5,905 bases of DNA from Pseudaestuariivita sp. (GCA_020629995.1 JAHDCH010000179.1:1-5905), one strand, 5' to 3'. Positions 1 through 5,905 are shown, counted from the stretch's first letter. Translations and numbers: made by a program. Notes: generated from the sequence alone by a model not told the origin.

Positions 1-2408
1 CCGGGGACCGCACTTTCTTTTTGCACGGCGAAGCGCTGAGCCTGATCAGCGCAAGGATCGACGGAGCCGATGCAGCCCCGGACATCACCCCACAAGGGCT
101 GACCTGCGCCGTGCCGGACGCGCCATTTGTCTGGGAGGCCGAGGTCGAGATCGACCCGCAAGGCAACACCGCGCTCGAGGGGCTGTACATGTCGAACGGC
201 ATGTATTGCACGCAATGCGAGGCCGAGGGCTTTCGCAAGATCACCTATTATCCCGACCGCCCCGACGTGATGGCAACCTTCACGGTGCGGATCGAAGGCG
301 ATCTGCCGGTGATGCTGTCCAACGGCAACCCGGCGGGTGACGGGATGGGATGGGCCGAATGGCACGACCCATGGCCCAAGCCCGCTTATCTGTTCGCGCT
401 GGTGGCCGGGCACCTGGTCAATCACCCCGGCAGCTTTCGTACCGCGTCGGGCCGCGATGTGACGCTGAACATCTGGGTGCGCGAGGGGGATGCCCACAAA
501 TGCGCCTTCGGGATGGAGGCGCTGAAACGCTCGATGGTCTGGGACGAAGAGGTCTATGGCCGCGAATACGACCTGGACGTGTTCAACATCGTGGCGGTCG
601 ATGATTTCAACATGGGCGCGATGGAAAACAAGGGCCTCAACGTCTTTAACTCGGCCGCCGTGCTGGCCAGCCCGGAAACCGCGACCGATGCCAACTTCGA
701 ACGGATCGAAGCGATCATCGCGCATGAGTATTTCCACAACTGGACCGGCAACCGCATCACCTGCCGCGACTGGTTCCAGCTGTGCCTCAAGGAAGGGCTG
801 ACCGTGTTCCGCGACGCCCAGTTCACCGCCGACATGCGCAGCGCGCCGGTCAAGAGGATCGGCGACGTGATCGACCTGCGCGCGCGCCAGTTTCCCGAAG
901 ACCAGGGGCCCCTGTCCCACCCCGTCCGCCCGGACCGCTATCAGGAGATCAACAACTTCTATACGGCCACCGTCTATGAAAAGGGCGCCGAGGTGATCGG
1001 GATGCTGCGCCGGCTGGTGGGGGCCGAAGCCTATGCGCGCGCGTGCGATCTGTATTTCGAACGCCACGACGGGCAGGCCTGCACGATCGAGGATTGGCTG
1101 GCCGTGTTCCGCGATGCCACTGGCCGTGATCTGACGCAGTTCAAACGCTGGTACACGCAATCGGGCACCCCACGAATTTTCGCCGAAAATTCGTACGCAG
1201 ATGGCACCCTGACCCTCACCCTGCGCCAGGAGACGCCGGCGGATGCCAACCAGGCCGAAAAGCTGCCGCAGGTGATCCCGGTGGCCGTGGCGCTGTTTGG
1301 GCAGGACGGTGCCGAGCTGCGCGGCGAAGAGATGCTCGAGCTGACCGAGGCCGAGCAAAGCTTTGCCTTCGCAGGCCTGCCCGAACAGCCGGTGGTGTCG
1401 CTGCTGCGCGGCTTTTCCGCGCCGGTCGTGCTCGAAACCGTGCCGCCCCGCGAGGAACGCTTGTTCCTGTTTGCCCATGACACCGACCCGTTCAACCGCT
1501 GGGATGCGGGCAATGGCCTCGCGCGCGAAGCGCTGCACGACATGGTCACGCAAGGCGCAGCGCCGGATGCGGGCTATCTGGATGCGCTGGCCGGGATCAT
1601 CCGCGATGAAAGCCTCGACCCGGCCTACCGCGCGCTGATGCTGGCGCTGCCCGGCGCGTCCGAGATGGCGCAGATGCTGCACAAGGGCGGCACCACGCCC
1701 GACCCCGACGCGATCCACGACGCGGGCGAGACGCTGAGGCAGGCGCTTGCCACCACGCTGCAGGACGATCTGGCTCGCCTCTATGCGGCCCACCAGGTGC
1801 CCGGCCCCTATGCGCCCGACGCAGGCCCGGCGGGCCAGCGGTCGCTGGCCAACGCGGTCCTTGGCCTGATCACCCGGCTGGACGGTGGCGCGCAGGCGCA
1901 AAAACAATACGACAGCGCCGACAACATGACCCAGCAACTGGCCGCCTTTGGCTGCCTTCTGAAGGCGCGCAAGGGCGACAAGGCCACGCAGGCGTTCTAT
2001 GACCAGTGGCAGGACGACCGTCTGGTGATCGACAAGTGGTTCTCGATGCAGGTGATGTTTGCCGCGCCGCAAGACGCCGTCGCAACGGCCGCCGCGCTGA
2101 CAGAACATGCCGACTTCGACCCCAGGAACCCCAACCGGTTCCGCGCCACGCTGGGCGCGATGGCGATGCACCACGCAGGGTTCCACCGCGCCGACGGGTC
2201 GGGCTATGCGATGCTGGCCGACTGGCTGATCACGCTGGATGCGCTCAACCCGCAGACCACCGCGCGCATGTGCACGCCCTTCCAGACCTGGCGCCGCTAT
2301 GACGCGGGCCGTCAGGCCCATGCCCGGACCGCGATGGAGCGCGTCTTGGCCCAGCCGGACCTGTCGCGCGACACAACAGAAATGCTCAGCCGCATCGTAA
2401 AAGGATAA
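1..2408 (+). CDS. pepN: Aminopeptidase N, M1 family zinc metallopeptidase (5' partial)
   Basis: Cytoplasmic zinc aminopeptidase that removes N-terminal residues from peptides late in protein turnover. The frame is open to the left edge, so the start is missing; the first in-frame start-like codon (TTG at 21) lies inside the conserved region. Compared from memory with E. coli PepN (870 aa), about 50 N-terminal residues are outside the window. Counting from that TTG, the visible motifs are TQCEAEGF (64-71, N-terminal substrate-site region), GAMEN exopeptidase motif (199-203), HEYFH zinc site (H235, E236, H239) with the third ligand E258 exactly 18 residues later, and VYEKGAEV with the transition-state tyrosine Y319. 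All catalytic residues are intact. An Ig-like beta domain (about 385-480) and a helical C-terminal domain (to 795) follow, as in the bacterial PepN subfamily. The end SRIVKG is followed by TAA. Downstream genes are tightly packed. Oddity: an AT-rich palindrome encodes residues 385-391 near the catalytic/beta-domain junction. Confidence 0.97.
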   Translation, partial: GDRTFFLHGEALSLISARIDGADAAPDITPQGLTCAVPDAPFVWEAEVEIDPQGNTALEGLYMSNGMYCTQCEAEGFRKITYYPDRPDVMATFTVRIEGDLPVMLSNGNPAGDGMGWAEWHDPWPKPAYLFALVAGHLVNHPGSFRTASGRDVTLNIWVREGDAHKCAFGMEALKRSMVWDEEVYGREYDLDVFNIVAVDDFNMGAMENKGLNVFNSAAVLASPETATDANFERIEAIIAHEYFHNWTGNRITCRDWFQLCLKEGLTVFRDAQFTADMRSAPVKRIGDVIDLRARQFPEDQGPLSHPVRPDRYQEINNFYTATVYEKGAEVIGMLRRLVGAEAYARACDLYFERHDGQACTIEDWLAVFRDATGRDLTQFKRWYTQSGTPRIFAENSYADGTLTLTLRQETPADANQAEKLPQVIPVAVALFGQDGAELRGEEMLELTEAEQSFAFAGLPEQPVVSLLRGFSAPVVLETVPPREERLFLFAHDTDPFNRWDAGNGLAREALHDMVTQGAAPDAGYLDALAGIIRDESLDPAYRALMLALPGASEMAQMLHKGGTTPDPDAIHDAGETLRQALATTLQDDLARLYAAHQVPGPYAPDAGPAGQRSLANAVLGLITRLDGGAQAQKQYDSADNMTQQLAAFGCLLKARKGDKATQAFYDQWQDDRLVIDKWFSMQVMFAAPQDAVATAAALTEHADFDPRNPNRFRATLGAMAMHHAGFHRADGSGYAMLADWLITLDALNPQTTARMCTPFQTWRRYDAGRQAHARTAMERVLAQPDLSRDTTEMLSRIVKG
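1172..1194. repeat. 23-nt AT-rich palindrome inside pepN
   Basis: The arms ACGAATTTTCG (1172-1182) and CGAAAATTCGT (1184-1194) are perfect reverse complements around a single central C. The CGTACG hexamer overlaps the right end (1192-1197). The block is much richer in A/T than the surrounding gene and uses ATT and AAT codons that are uncommon here. It encodes residues RIFAENS, close to the junction of the catalytic and beta domains of PepN. The reading frame stays open, and the length of this stretch is near that of E. coli PepN, so it looks like a substitution or an ancient assimilated element rather than a fresh insertion. Whether it is a dispersed repeat or a protein-binding site cannot be told from one copy. 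Confidence 0.85.
2401..2405 (+). promoter_or_regulatory. Ribosome binding site for the SDR gene
   Basis: AAGGA lies 8 nt before the ATG at 2414 and overlaps the last codons of pepN, directly before its TAA. This supports the ATG at 2414 as the true start and suggests that translation of the two genes is linked. Confidence 0.75.
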
Positions 2409-2413
2409 CCCCC

Positions 2414-3160
2414 ATGACCCGCAAGACCCTGTTCATCACCGGCGCCTCAACCGGGATCGGCGCGGCCGCCGCGCGGCTGGCCGCCGAGGACGGCTGGAAT
2501 GTCGCCATCGGATACCTCAGCTCCGCGGATGCCGCCGAGGCGGTCGCCGACGAGGTCCGCGCGCGGGGCGGAGAGGCGCTGTGCGTGCAGGGCGACGTGG
2601 GCGATCCGGCGGCGATCCCCGGCATCTTTGCCGCCGCCGACGCGCTGGGGCCGCTGCAGGGCTTTGTCAACAATGCCGGCATCGTCGCCCCCACCGCGCG
2701 GGTCGAAGACTATACCCCCGAACGCGTGGCGCGCATCTTTGACGTGAACGTCATCGGCTCGATCCTGTGCGCGCGCGAAGCGGTGCGCCGCATGTCGACC
2801 AAGCACGGCGGCTCGGGCGGCAGTATCGTCAACATCTCGTCCGCCGCCGCCTATATCGGATCGCCCAACCAATACGTGGACTACGCGGCCTCGAAGGCGG
2901 CGATCGACACGTTCACCAAGGGTCTCGCCCTTGAGGTCGGGCAAGAGGGCATCCGCGTCAACGCGGTGCGCCCCGGCCTGATCGAAACCGGCCTGCATGC
3001 CAAGGGCGGAGAGCCGGGCCGCGCCACAAAACTGGCGCATATGGTGCCCATGGGCCGCTCGGGCTCGGCCGAGGAAACGGCGCAGGGCATCGTGTGGCTG
3101 CTGTCGGACAGGGCGTCTTATGTGACGTCGACAACGCTGGATGTGACCGGCGGGCGCTAG
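2414..3160 (+). CDS. Short-chain dehydrogenase/reductase (SDR), YgfF-like
   Basis: Classical SDR oxidoreductase, 248 aa, the usual length of the family. These enzymes transfer hydride between NAD(P)H and a carbonyl or alcohol substrate in the cytoplasm, usually as tetramers. Visible motifs are the Rossmann dinucleotide-binding motif TGASTGIG (9-16), D61 of the adenine-ring region, NNAG (86-89), catalytic N112, NISS with S142/S143, and YAASK with Y157 and K161. The segment GSPNQYVDYAASK, then IRVNAVRPGLIETGLHAKGG and IVWLLSDRASYVT, closely follows E. coli YgfF as I recall it, including the extra residue between the serine and the tyrosine compared with FabG. No acidic residue stands at the end of the second beta strand (IGYLSS), which favours NADP(H); that is inference. 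The substrate is unknown. The start is fixed by AAGGA 8 nt upstream. It lies 5 nt after pepN and 3 nt before the next gene, so probably in the same operon. Confidence 0.95.
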   Translation: MTRKTLFITGASTGIGAAAARLAAEDGWNVAIGYLSSADAAEAVADEVRARGGEALCVQGDVGDPAAIPGIFAAADALGPLQGFVNNAGIVAPTARVEDYTPERVARIFDVNVIGSILCAREAVRRMSTKHGGSGGSIVNISSAAAYIGSPNQYVDYAASKAAIDTFTKGLALEVGQEGIRVNAVRPGLIETGLHAKGGEPGRATKLAHMVPMGRSGSAEETAQGIVWLLSDRASYVTSTTLDVTGGR

Positions 3161-3163
3161 GCC

Positions 3164-3601
3164 ATGGCCGCCTCTGACACCCTGCGCTTTGCCCGCCCCG
3201 CGCGCACCCGGCGCAATCTGGTGATCGTTGGCGCGGTGCTGGCCGGGTTGGTGCTGGCGCGGGTGGTGTTGGACGCAGCCTGGCCGTTTGTGGTGCTGGG
3301 CGGGCTTTTGGTGCTGCCGGCACTGTGGGATATAACAACGGGCCGGGTGGCCGAGCTGATCCTCCACCCCGACAGGCTGGCATGGCGCACAGCAGGCCAG
3401 ACCGGCGAGGTGCCTTATGCGGACATAGAAAAGGTGTCGCTGGACACGCGGCTTGACCTGTCGGTGCGGCTGACGCTGATCCTGCGCGGCGGCGCACGGA
3501 TCAAGCTGCCGCCCGAATGCACCCCGCCCAAGGCCGATGCCGCCGCCGCGCTGGAGGCGCGTGGGCTGACGGTTGACCAAAGCGCCTTTGCGCTGCTCTA
3601 G
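3164..3601 (+). CDS. Small membrane protein with two helices and possible PH-like domain
   Basis: Hypothetical 145-aa protein that I cannot assign to a named family with certainty. An Arg-rich N-terminus (RFARPARTRR, 8-17) is followed by two hydrophobic segments, about 18-36 and 40-55, that probably form a transmembrane hairpin. Residues about 61-145 alternate hydrophobic and polar residues like beta strands (AELILHPDRLAWR, VSLDTRLDLSVRLTLILR) and end in an Ala-rich helix (about 124-135). Two helices, then a beta-rich domain, then a helix recall the bacterial PH-domain membrane proteins; this is a fold-level guess. The positive N-terminus suggests that both ends are cytoplasmic. The ATG lies 3 nt after the SDR stop with only a weak purine stretch upstream, so translation is probably coupled to the SDR gene. 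Strong third-position G/C and the tight spacing support it being a real gene. No substrate or partner can be inferred. Confidence 0.82.
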   Translation: MAASDTLRFARPARTRRNLVIVGAVLAGLVLARVVLDAAWPFVVLGGLLVLPALWDITTGRVAELILHPDRLAWRTAGQTGEVPYADIEKVSLDTRLDLSVRLTLILRGGARIKLPPECTPPKADAAAALEARGLTVDQSAFALL

Positions 3602-3718
3602 CCGCACCGGCAGAACCCGGCCGGGCAAAACCCCGCCCATCGGCAAACCTTTGCGGGAACCACGCCCCGCATCACCACGTCATAGGGATGTCACGCAACA
3701 GATGTTTGACTGCCCCCT
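3602..3718. other. Spacer with GC-rich dyads, no clear promoter
   Basis: The spacer between the small membrane protein gene and the acyltransferase gene holds three short dyads. CCCGGCCGGG at 3616-3625 is fully self-complementary. GGGC (3623-3626) can pair with GCCC (3635-3638) around the loop AAAACCCC, with GCC/GGC flanks. GCGGG (3653-3657) can pair with CCCGC (3666-3670) around 8 nt. None is followed by a T-run, so a Rho-independent terminator is not convincing. I see no good -35/-10 pair. Confidence 0.4.
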
Positions 3719-4612
3719 ATGGAAGATCGCCTCGACCGCTTGATCGCCGACCGCGCGCCCTGGCTTTTTGCCCAGCGACCCGGAGCCGCGCCGCTGCGCC
3801 GTGCAATGATGTCCCTGTTGGGCTATCCGCGCACGGTCGAGCTGGCCGAGCGGTTTCGCCCCTTGCCCAGCGATGCGATCATGGACAGCATGGCCGCGAT
3901 GCTGGCGCGCGACGTCATTGTGGACGGGCTTCAGCACGTGCCTCGCAGCGGCCCGGCCCTGATCGTCAGCACCCACCCCACCGGCATCGCCGATGGCATC
4001 ATGCTGCACCATGCCTTGCGCGCCCGGCGGCCGGATCTGTATTTCTTTGCCAATCAGGACATCCTGCGTCTGTTGCCGCAGATGCAGGACATGATCTGTC
4101 CCGTTGAATGGCGCCAGGATCGGCGCAGCCACGCCAAGACCCGCGCCACCATGACCTATGTACGCCGCGCCGCCGACGCAGGCCGGCTGGGCGTGATCTT
4201 TCCATCCGGGCGTCTGGCCCAAAGGCGGGGAATGACGCTGGTGGAACGGCCCTGGATGGCCTCGGCCGCGATGATCGCGCGCAGGTTCGACCTGCCTGTG
4301 GTGCCCGTTCACATCGCCGCGTGCAATTCCATGCTGTTTTACCTTTTCGACAGAATTCATCCAACGCTGCGCGACATTACCCTGTTTCACGAGACGCTGA
4401 ACAAGGCGCATCAGCCGTTTCGGATCACGCTGGGCGCGCCGATCCCGCCCGCGCATGTGCCCGCCCGGTCGCCCGATGGCATCGCGCTTTTGCGCCGCGC
4501 CGCGCTGGCGCTTGGACCGGCGCCATCCATTGGCCCACGCCTGGGCAGCACCAAACCGCCGCGGGCAGCCCCCGGCGCACAGGATTGGCCCCGACCACAG
4601 GCGTCGGGCTGA
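3719..4612 (+). CDS. Lysophospholipid acyltransferase family protein (PlsC/hemolysin-like)
   Basis: Probable membrane-associated acyltransferase of the LPLAT superfamily, 297 aa, which would move an acyl chain onto a lysophospholipid, lyso-ornithine lipid or similar acceptor. Block I is STHPTGIADG (84-93) with catalytic H86 and D92, an H-X5-D spacing rather than the H-X4-D of PlsC; I recall the same HPxGxxDG form in the hemolysin-like/OlsA-related branch. Block III is IFPSGRLAQRRG (160-171), in place of the PlsC EGTR motif. Block IV is LPVVPVHI (192-199). The region WMASAAMIARRF (179-190) and HPTLRDITLFHETLNK match alphaproteobacterial members as I remember them. The last 35 or so residues are Pro/Ala/Gly-rich and probably disordered. 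An in-frame TGA at 3707-3709 limits upstream starts; ATG 3719 is the first ATG after it, but no Shine-Dalgarno is visible, so initiation may be weak or leaderless. The acceptor lipid cannot be deduced. Confidence 0.9.
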   Translation: MEDRLDRLIADRAPWLFAQRPGAAPLRRAMMSLLGYPRTVELAERFRPLPSDAIMDSMAAMLARDVIVDGLQHVPRSGPALIVSTHPTGIADGIMLHHALRARRPDLYFFANQDILRLLPQMQDMICPVEWRQDRRSHAKTRATMTYVRRAADAGRLGVIFPSGRLAQRRGMTLVERPWMASAAMIARRFDLPVVPVHIAACNSMLFYLFDRIHPTLRDITLFHETLNKAHQPFRITLGAPIPPAHVPARSPDGIALLRRAALALGPAPSIGPRLGSTKPPRAAPGAQDWPRPQASG

Positions 4613-4613
4613 C

Positions 4614-4632
4614 GCGCCGCACCGCGCGGCGC
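4614..4632 (+). terminator. GC-rich hairpin just after the acyltransferase stop
   Basis: GCGCCGC (4614-4620) and GCGGCGC (4626-4632) form a perfect 7-bp stem with the 5-nt loop ACCGC, starting 2 nt after the TGA. A T5 run occurs only at 4653-4657, about 20 nt after the stem, which is too far for a textbook Rho-independent terminator. It may still act as a 3'-end stabiliser or a weak terminator for the acyltransferase transcript. The position directly behind a stop codon favours a role over chance. Confidence 0.5.
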
Positions 4633-4645
4633 ACACCGCGGCCCG

Positions 4646-4653
4646 TTAACCAT
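4646..4653 (+). promoter_or_regulatory. Possible CtrA half-site TTAACCAT
   Basis: TTAACCAT matches the CtrA half-site octamer described for alphaproteobacterial cell-cycle and motility promoters. The full TTAA-N7-TTAA site is absent: the four bases at the expected second position are TGTC. It sits about 170 nt upstream of ATG 4822, in the spacer before the uncharacterised gene. An A/T-rich octamer in such GC-rich DNA stands out, but a single half-site is weak evidence. Confidence 0.3.
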
Positions 4654-4667
4654 TTTTGTCACCAATC

Positions 4668-4773
4668 CGGGGTCCAGAACCCCGACTGCGCCGCGGCTTG
4701 GAACAATCGACGGAAATTGGGCAGCCTGCCCGACTTTTTGCGGAAAATGGCCCCGAACTTTGTCGGGGTCTGG
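4668..4773 (+). promoter_or_regulatory. Leader region with mutually exclusive pairings (possible attenuator)
   Basis: Four segments can pair in two ways. Locally, CGGGGT (4668-4673) pairs with ACCCCG (4679-4684), and CCCCGA (4751-4756) pairs with TCGGGG (4763-4768), extended by G4750-T4769 and G4749-C4770. Alternatively CCAGAACCCCGA (4674-4685) pairs with TCGGGGTCTGG (4763-4773) over 11 bp with one bulged A, which opens both local hairpins and encloses the hairpin at 4719-4731. Such switching architecture is typical of attenuators and riboswitches. I recognise no known riboswitch class. In GC-rich DNA some of this can be chance, and the second hairpin would be coding if ATG 4747 were the true start. 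Confidence 0.35.
4717..4739 (+). terminator. Possible intrinsic terminator in the leader
   Basis: GGGCA (4719-4723) pairs with TGCCC (4727-4731) around the loop GCC, and T4718-G4732 plus T4717-A4733 can extend the stem. T5 follows at 4735-4739. A short GC stem directly followed by a T-run has the form of a Rho-independent terminator, the best such match in the window. It would either end transcription from upstream or act as a conditional terminator for the gene starting at 4822. The stem is short, so this is tentative. Confidence 0.4.
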
Positions 4774-4821
4774 CACCGCCCGGCCCCGTTTACGCCCCAA
4801 ATCCGCGCGACACACAGGGAC

Positions 4822-5905
4822 ATGACCCATGCAGACCGGATCGAAACCTACATGCCCAGATTGTCACAGCTTACGCGCGCCCTGATGACCCCTTTGGAAG
4901 GGTTTCTGGCCGCACGGGTGCCCACGCCCGAAGCTCCTCTGCCGCAATCGGCGCTGCGGCAACAGCATCTGAGCCCGAGGCTGGTGATTCCCACCTGCGA
5001 AAAGTCGCGTGAAGAGACAGAACAGGGCTGGCATCACAGCCAGGGCCTGCACCTTGCGCGGCAGGAACGGTGGGAAGACCTGTCGCACCTGATCTGCCAG
5101 TTCGACATGATGCGCGCCACCACCGCCGGCGGCACGCCTGTGCCCGCCCTTCTGGCGCAAGGCGCGCGGGCGGACACCGCGCGATCCTCGCACCCGGCCG
5201 GATCGACCAAGGCGCTGCAGGCCCGGCAGGCCGGCGTTCTTGAACTGGACCTTGTGGCGCAGGAATACCCAGACGACGCCGCCACGGCTCTGGTCGCGAT
5301 CCTGGCGCATATCGATCTGGGCTGGGCGTTCCGCGGCGAAGGCTGGACCTCTGAGATGGCGGTGCAGGACCACGAATCCTTTGCCCTGCACTTCGACCGC
5401 GCCAACACGCTGCTGGACATCACCGAAGCACGCATCGCACAGGCCGAGCCGCAAAAGGACATGCCGCCTGTCGCCGCCCTTGCCGCCGCACGCTGCGCGG
5501 CGCTGCCCGGGTCCGAACGCCCCTCGGCGCAGGTGGTCGGCTGCTATGACAAGCTGATCACGCTGGACCCCGGCGCCCCCTGCCACATGCGCGCCTTTGG
5601 CAATCACCTGTTGCCGCGCTGGTTTGGCACCTACGAGCTTTTGAACCTCGAGGCGCGCCGCATGGCGGTCAAGACGCGCGACACCTGGGGCCATGGCGGC
5701 TATGCCTGGACGTATATGGATGCGCTGCTGGTCGATGAACGCGCCTACGAGGCGCTCGATACCGATTATTTCCTCGACGGGGTGCGCGATATCCTCACCC
5801 ACCGGCCCGAGCAGCATCTTGCCAACCTCTTTGCCGCCTACCTTGGCGTGTCGACCCGGTCGAGCGCGGCACAGACCGGCGACACCGTGGCCATCAATCG
5901 CGCCC
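4822..5905 (+). CDS. Uncharacterised protein, C-terminus beyond the window
   Basis: An open frame of 361 codons without a stop runs off the right edge, with strong third-position G/C throughout, so it is certainly coding. I do not recognise the family with confidence. There is no signal peptide or membrane segment; the product looks soluble, mostly helical and rich in Ala, His and Trp. Visible landmarks are WHHSQGLHLARQERW near the start, HIDLGWAFRGEGW (163-175), LDPGAPCHMRAFGNHLLPRWFGTY (248-271) and DTWGHGGYAWTYMDALL (287-303). The pattern of an RG-containing helix followed by LDP and LLPRW is faintly like DUF4034/tetratricopeptide-type proteins; I would not rest a function on it. ATG 4822 is chosen because the following residues look like a normal N-terminus, but AGGGA (4816-4820) is only 1 nt from it. 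An in-frame ATG at 4747 would add 25 residues and is also possible. The long structured spacer upstream suggests its own regulation. Confidence 0.85.
   Translation, partial: MTHADRIETYMPRLSQLTRALMTPLEGFLAARVPTPEAPLPQSALRQQHLSPRLVIPTCEKSREETEQGWHHSQGLHLARQERWEDLSHLICQFDMMRATTAGGTPVPALLAQGARADTARSSHPAGSTKALQARQAGVLELDLVAQEYPDDAATALVAILAHIDLGWAFRGEGWTSEMAVQDHESFALHFDRANTLLDITEARIAQAEPQKDMPPVAALAAARCAALPGSERPSAQVVGCYDKLITLDPGAPCHMRAFGNHLLPRWFGTYELLNLEARRMAVKTRDTWGHGGYAWTYMDALLVDERAYEALDTDYFLDGVRDILTHRPEQHLANLFAAYLGVSTRSSAAQTGDTVAINRA

Noticed and set aside
2447..3646. Minus-strand open frame of 399 codons opposite the SDR and small membrane protein genes
   Set aside because: It spans two well-supported + strand genes and their junction, its product is Arg/Gly/His-rich with no family motif, and long antisense frames are expected where third positions are mostly G/C.
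3616..3670. Rho-independent terminator after the small membrane protein gene
   Set aside because: Several GC dyads are present but the stems are short or interrupted and no T-run follows any of them.
3688..4107. Plus-strand 139-codon frame starting at ATG 3688, just after AGGG
   Set aside because: It overlaps the acyltransferase in another frame, and its product is Arg/Pro/His-rich shadow sequence; the AGGG directly abuts the ATG and is not a usable spacing.
3680..4636. Minus-strand open frame of 318 codons opposite the acyltransferase gene
   Set aside because: The + strand gene has clear acyltransferase motifs; the antisense product is low in recognisable structure and is an artefact of GC-rich coding DNA.
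4771..4785. Possible sigma-54 promoter beginning TGGCAC
   Set aside because: The -24 half TGGCAC is perfect, but the -12 half should be TTGC with GC 10 nt after GG; here those bases are GGCC with GC one base off.
4656..5012. Plus-strand 118-codon frame covering the spacer and the start of the right-hand gene
   Set aside because: It begins at a non-ATG start, lacks a ribosome binding site, is Pro/Arg/Ala-rich, and overlaps the better-supported frame from 4822.
4864..5817. Minus-strand open frame of 317 codons opposite the right-hand gene
   Set aside because: The + strand frame starting at 4822 is open for 361 codons with third positions strongly G/C and a normal amino acid mix; the reverse frame yields Arg/Gly/Gln-rich sequence without motifs.

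Overview
The window looks like chromosomal DNA of an alphaproteobacterium, most likely a Rhodobacteraceae (Roseobacter-clade) member. It is GC-rich, codon third positions are strongly G/C, and the proteins recall those of that group; the assignment is by recognition, not by a search. All five genes that can be supported lie on the + strand. Two are cut by the window edges.

Left block (1-3601): a tightly packed run of three genes that is probably one transcript. It starts with pepN (M1-family aminopeptidase N, 5' end outside the window). After 5 nt comes a short-chain dehydrogenase/reductase resembling E. coli YgfF, whose Shine-Dalgarno sequence overlaps the pepN stop codon. After 3 nt more comes a small two-helix membrane protein with a possible PH-like C-terminal domain. 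PepN completes peptide breakdown in the cytoplasm. The roles of the other two are unknown, so the block reads as a housekeeping neighbourhood rather than a defined pathway.

Middle block (3602-4612): a 117-nt spacer with GC-rich dyads but no convincing promoter, then a lysophospholipid acyltransferase (PlsC-like / hemolysin-like family) that carries an H-X5-D form of the catalytic motif.

Right block (4613-5905): a 209-nt spacer or leader that is rich in structure. It holds a strong hairpin right after the acyltransferase stop, a TTAACCAT octamer that matches a CtrA half-site, a second hairpin followed by T5, and an 11-bp long-range inverted repeat with one bulged base. The arms of that repeat can also form two local hairpins instead. 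Behind it starts a gene of at least 361 codons that runs off the right edge with no stop. I do not recognise its product with certainty.

The two signals most worth following are the AT-rich 23-nt palindrome inside the pepN coding sequence (1172-1194) and the mutually exclusive pairings upstream of the uncharacterised gene. I see no CRISPR array, tRNA, rRNA, transposase or other clearly mobile gene.
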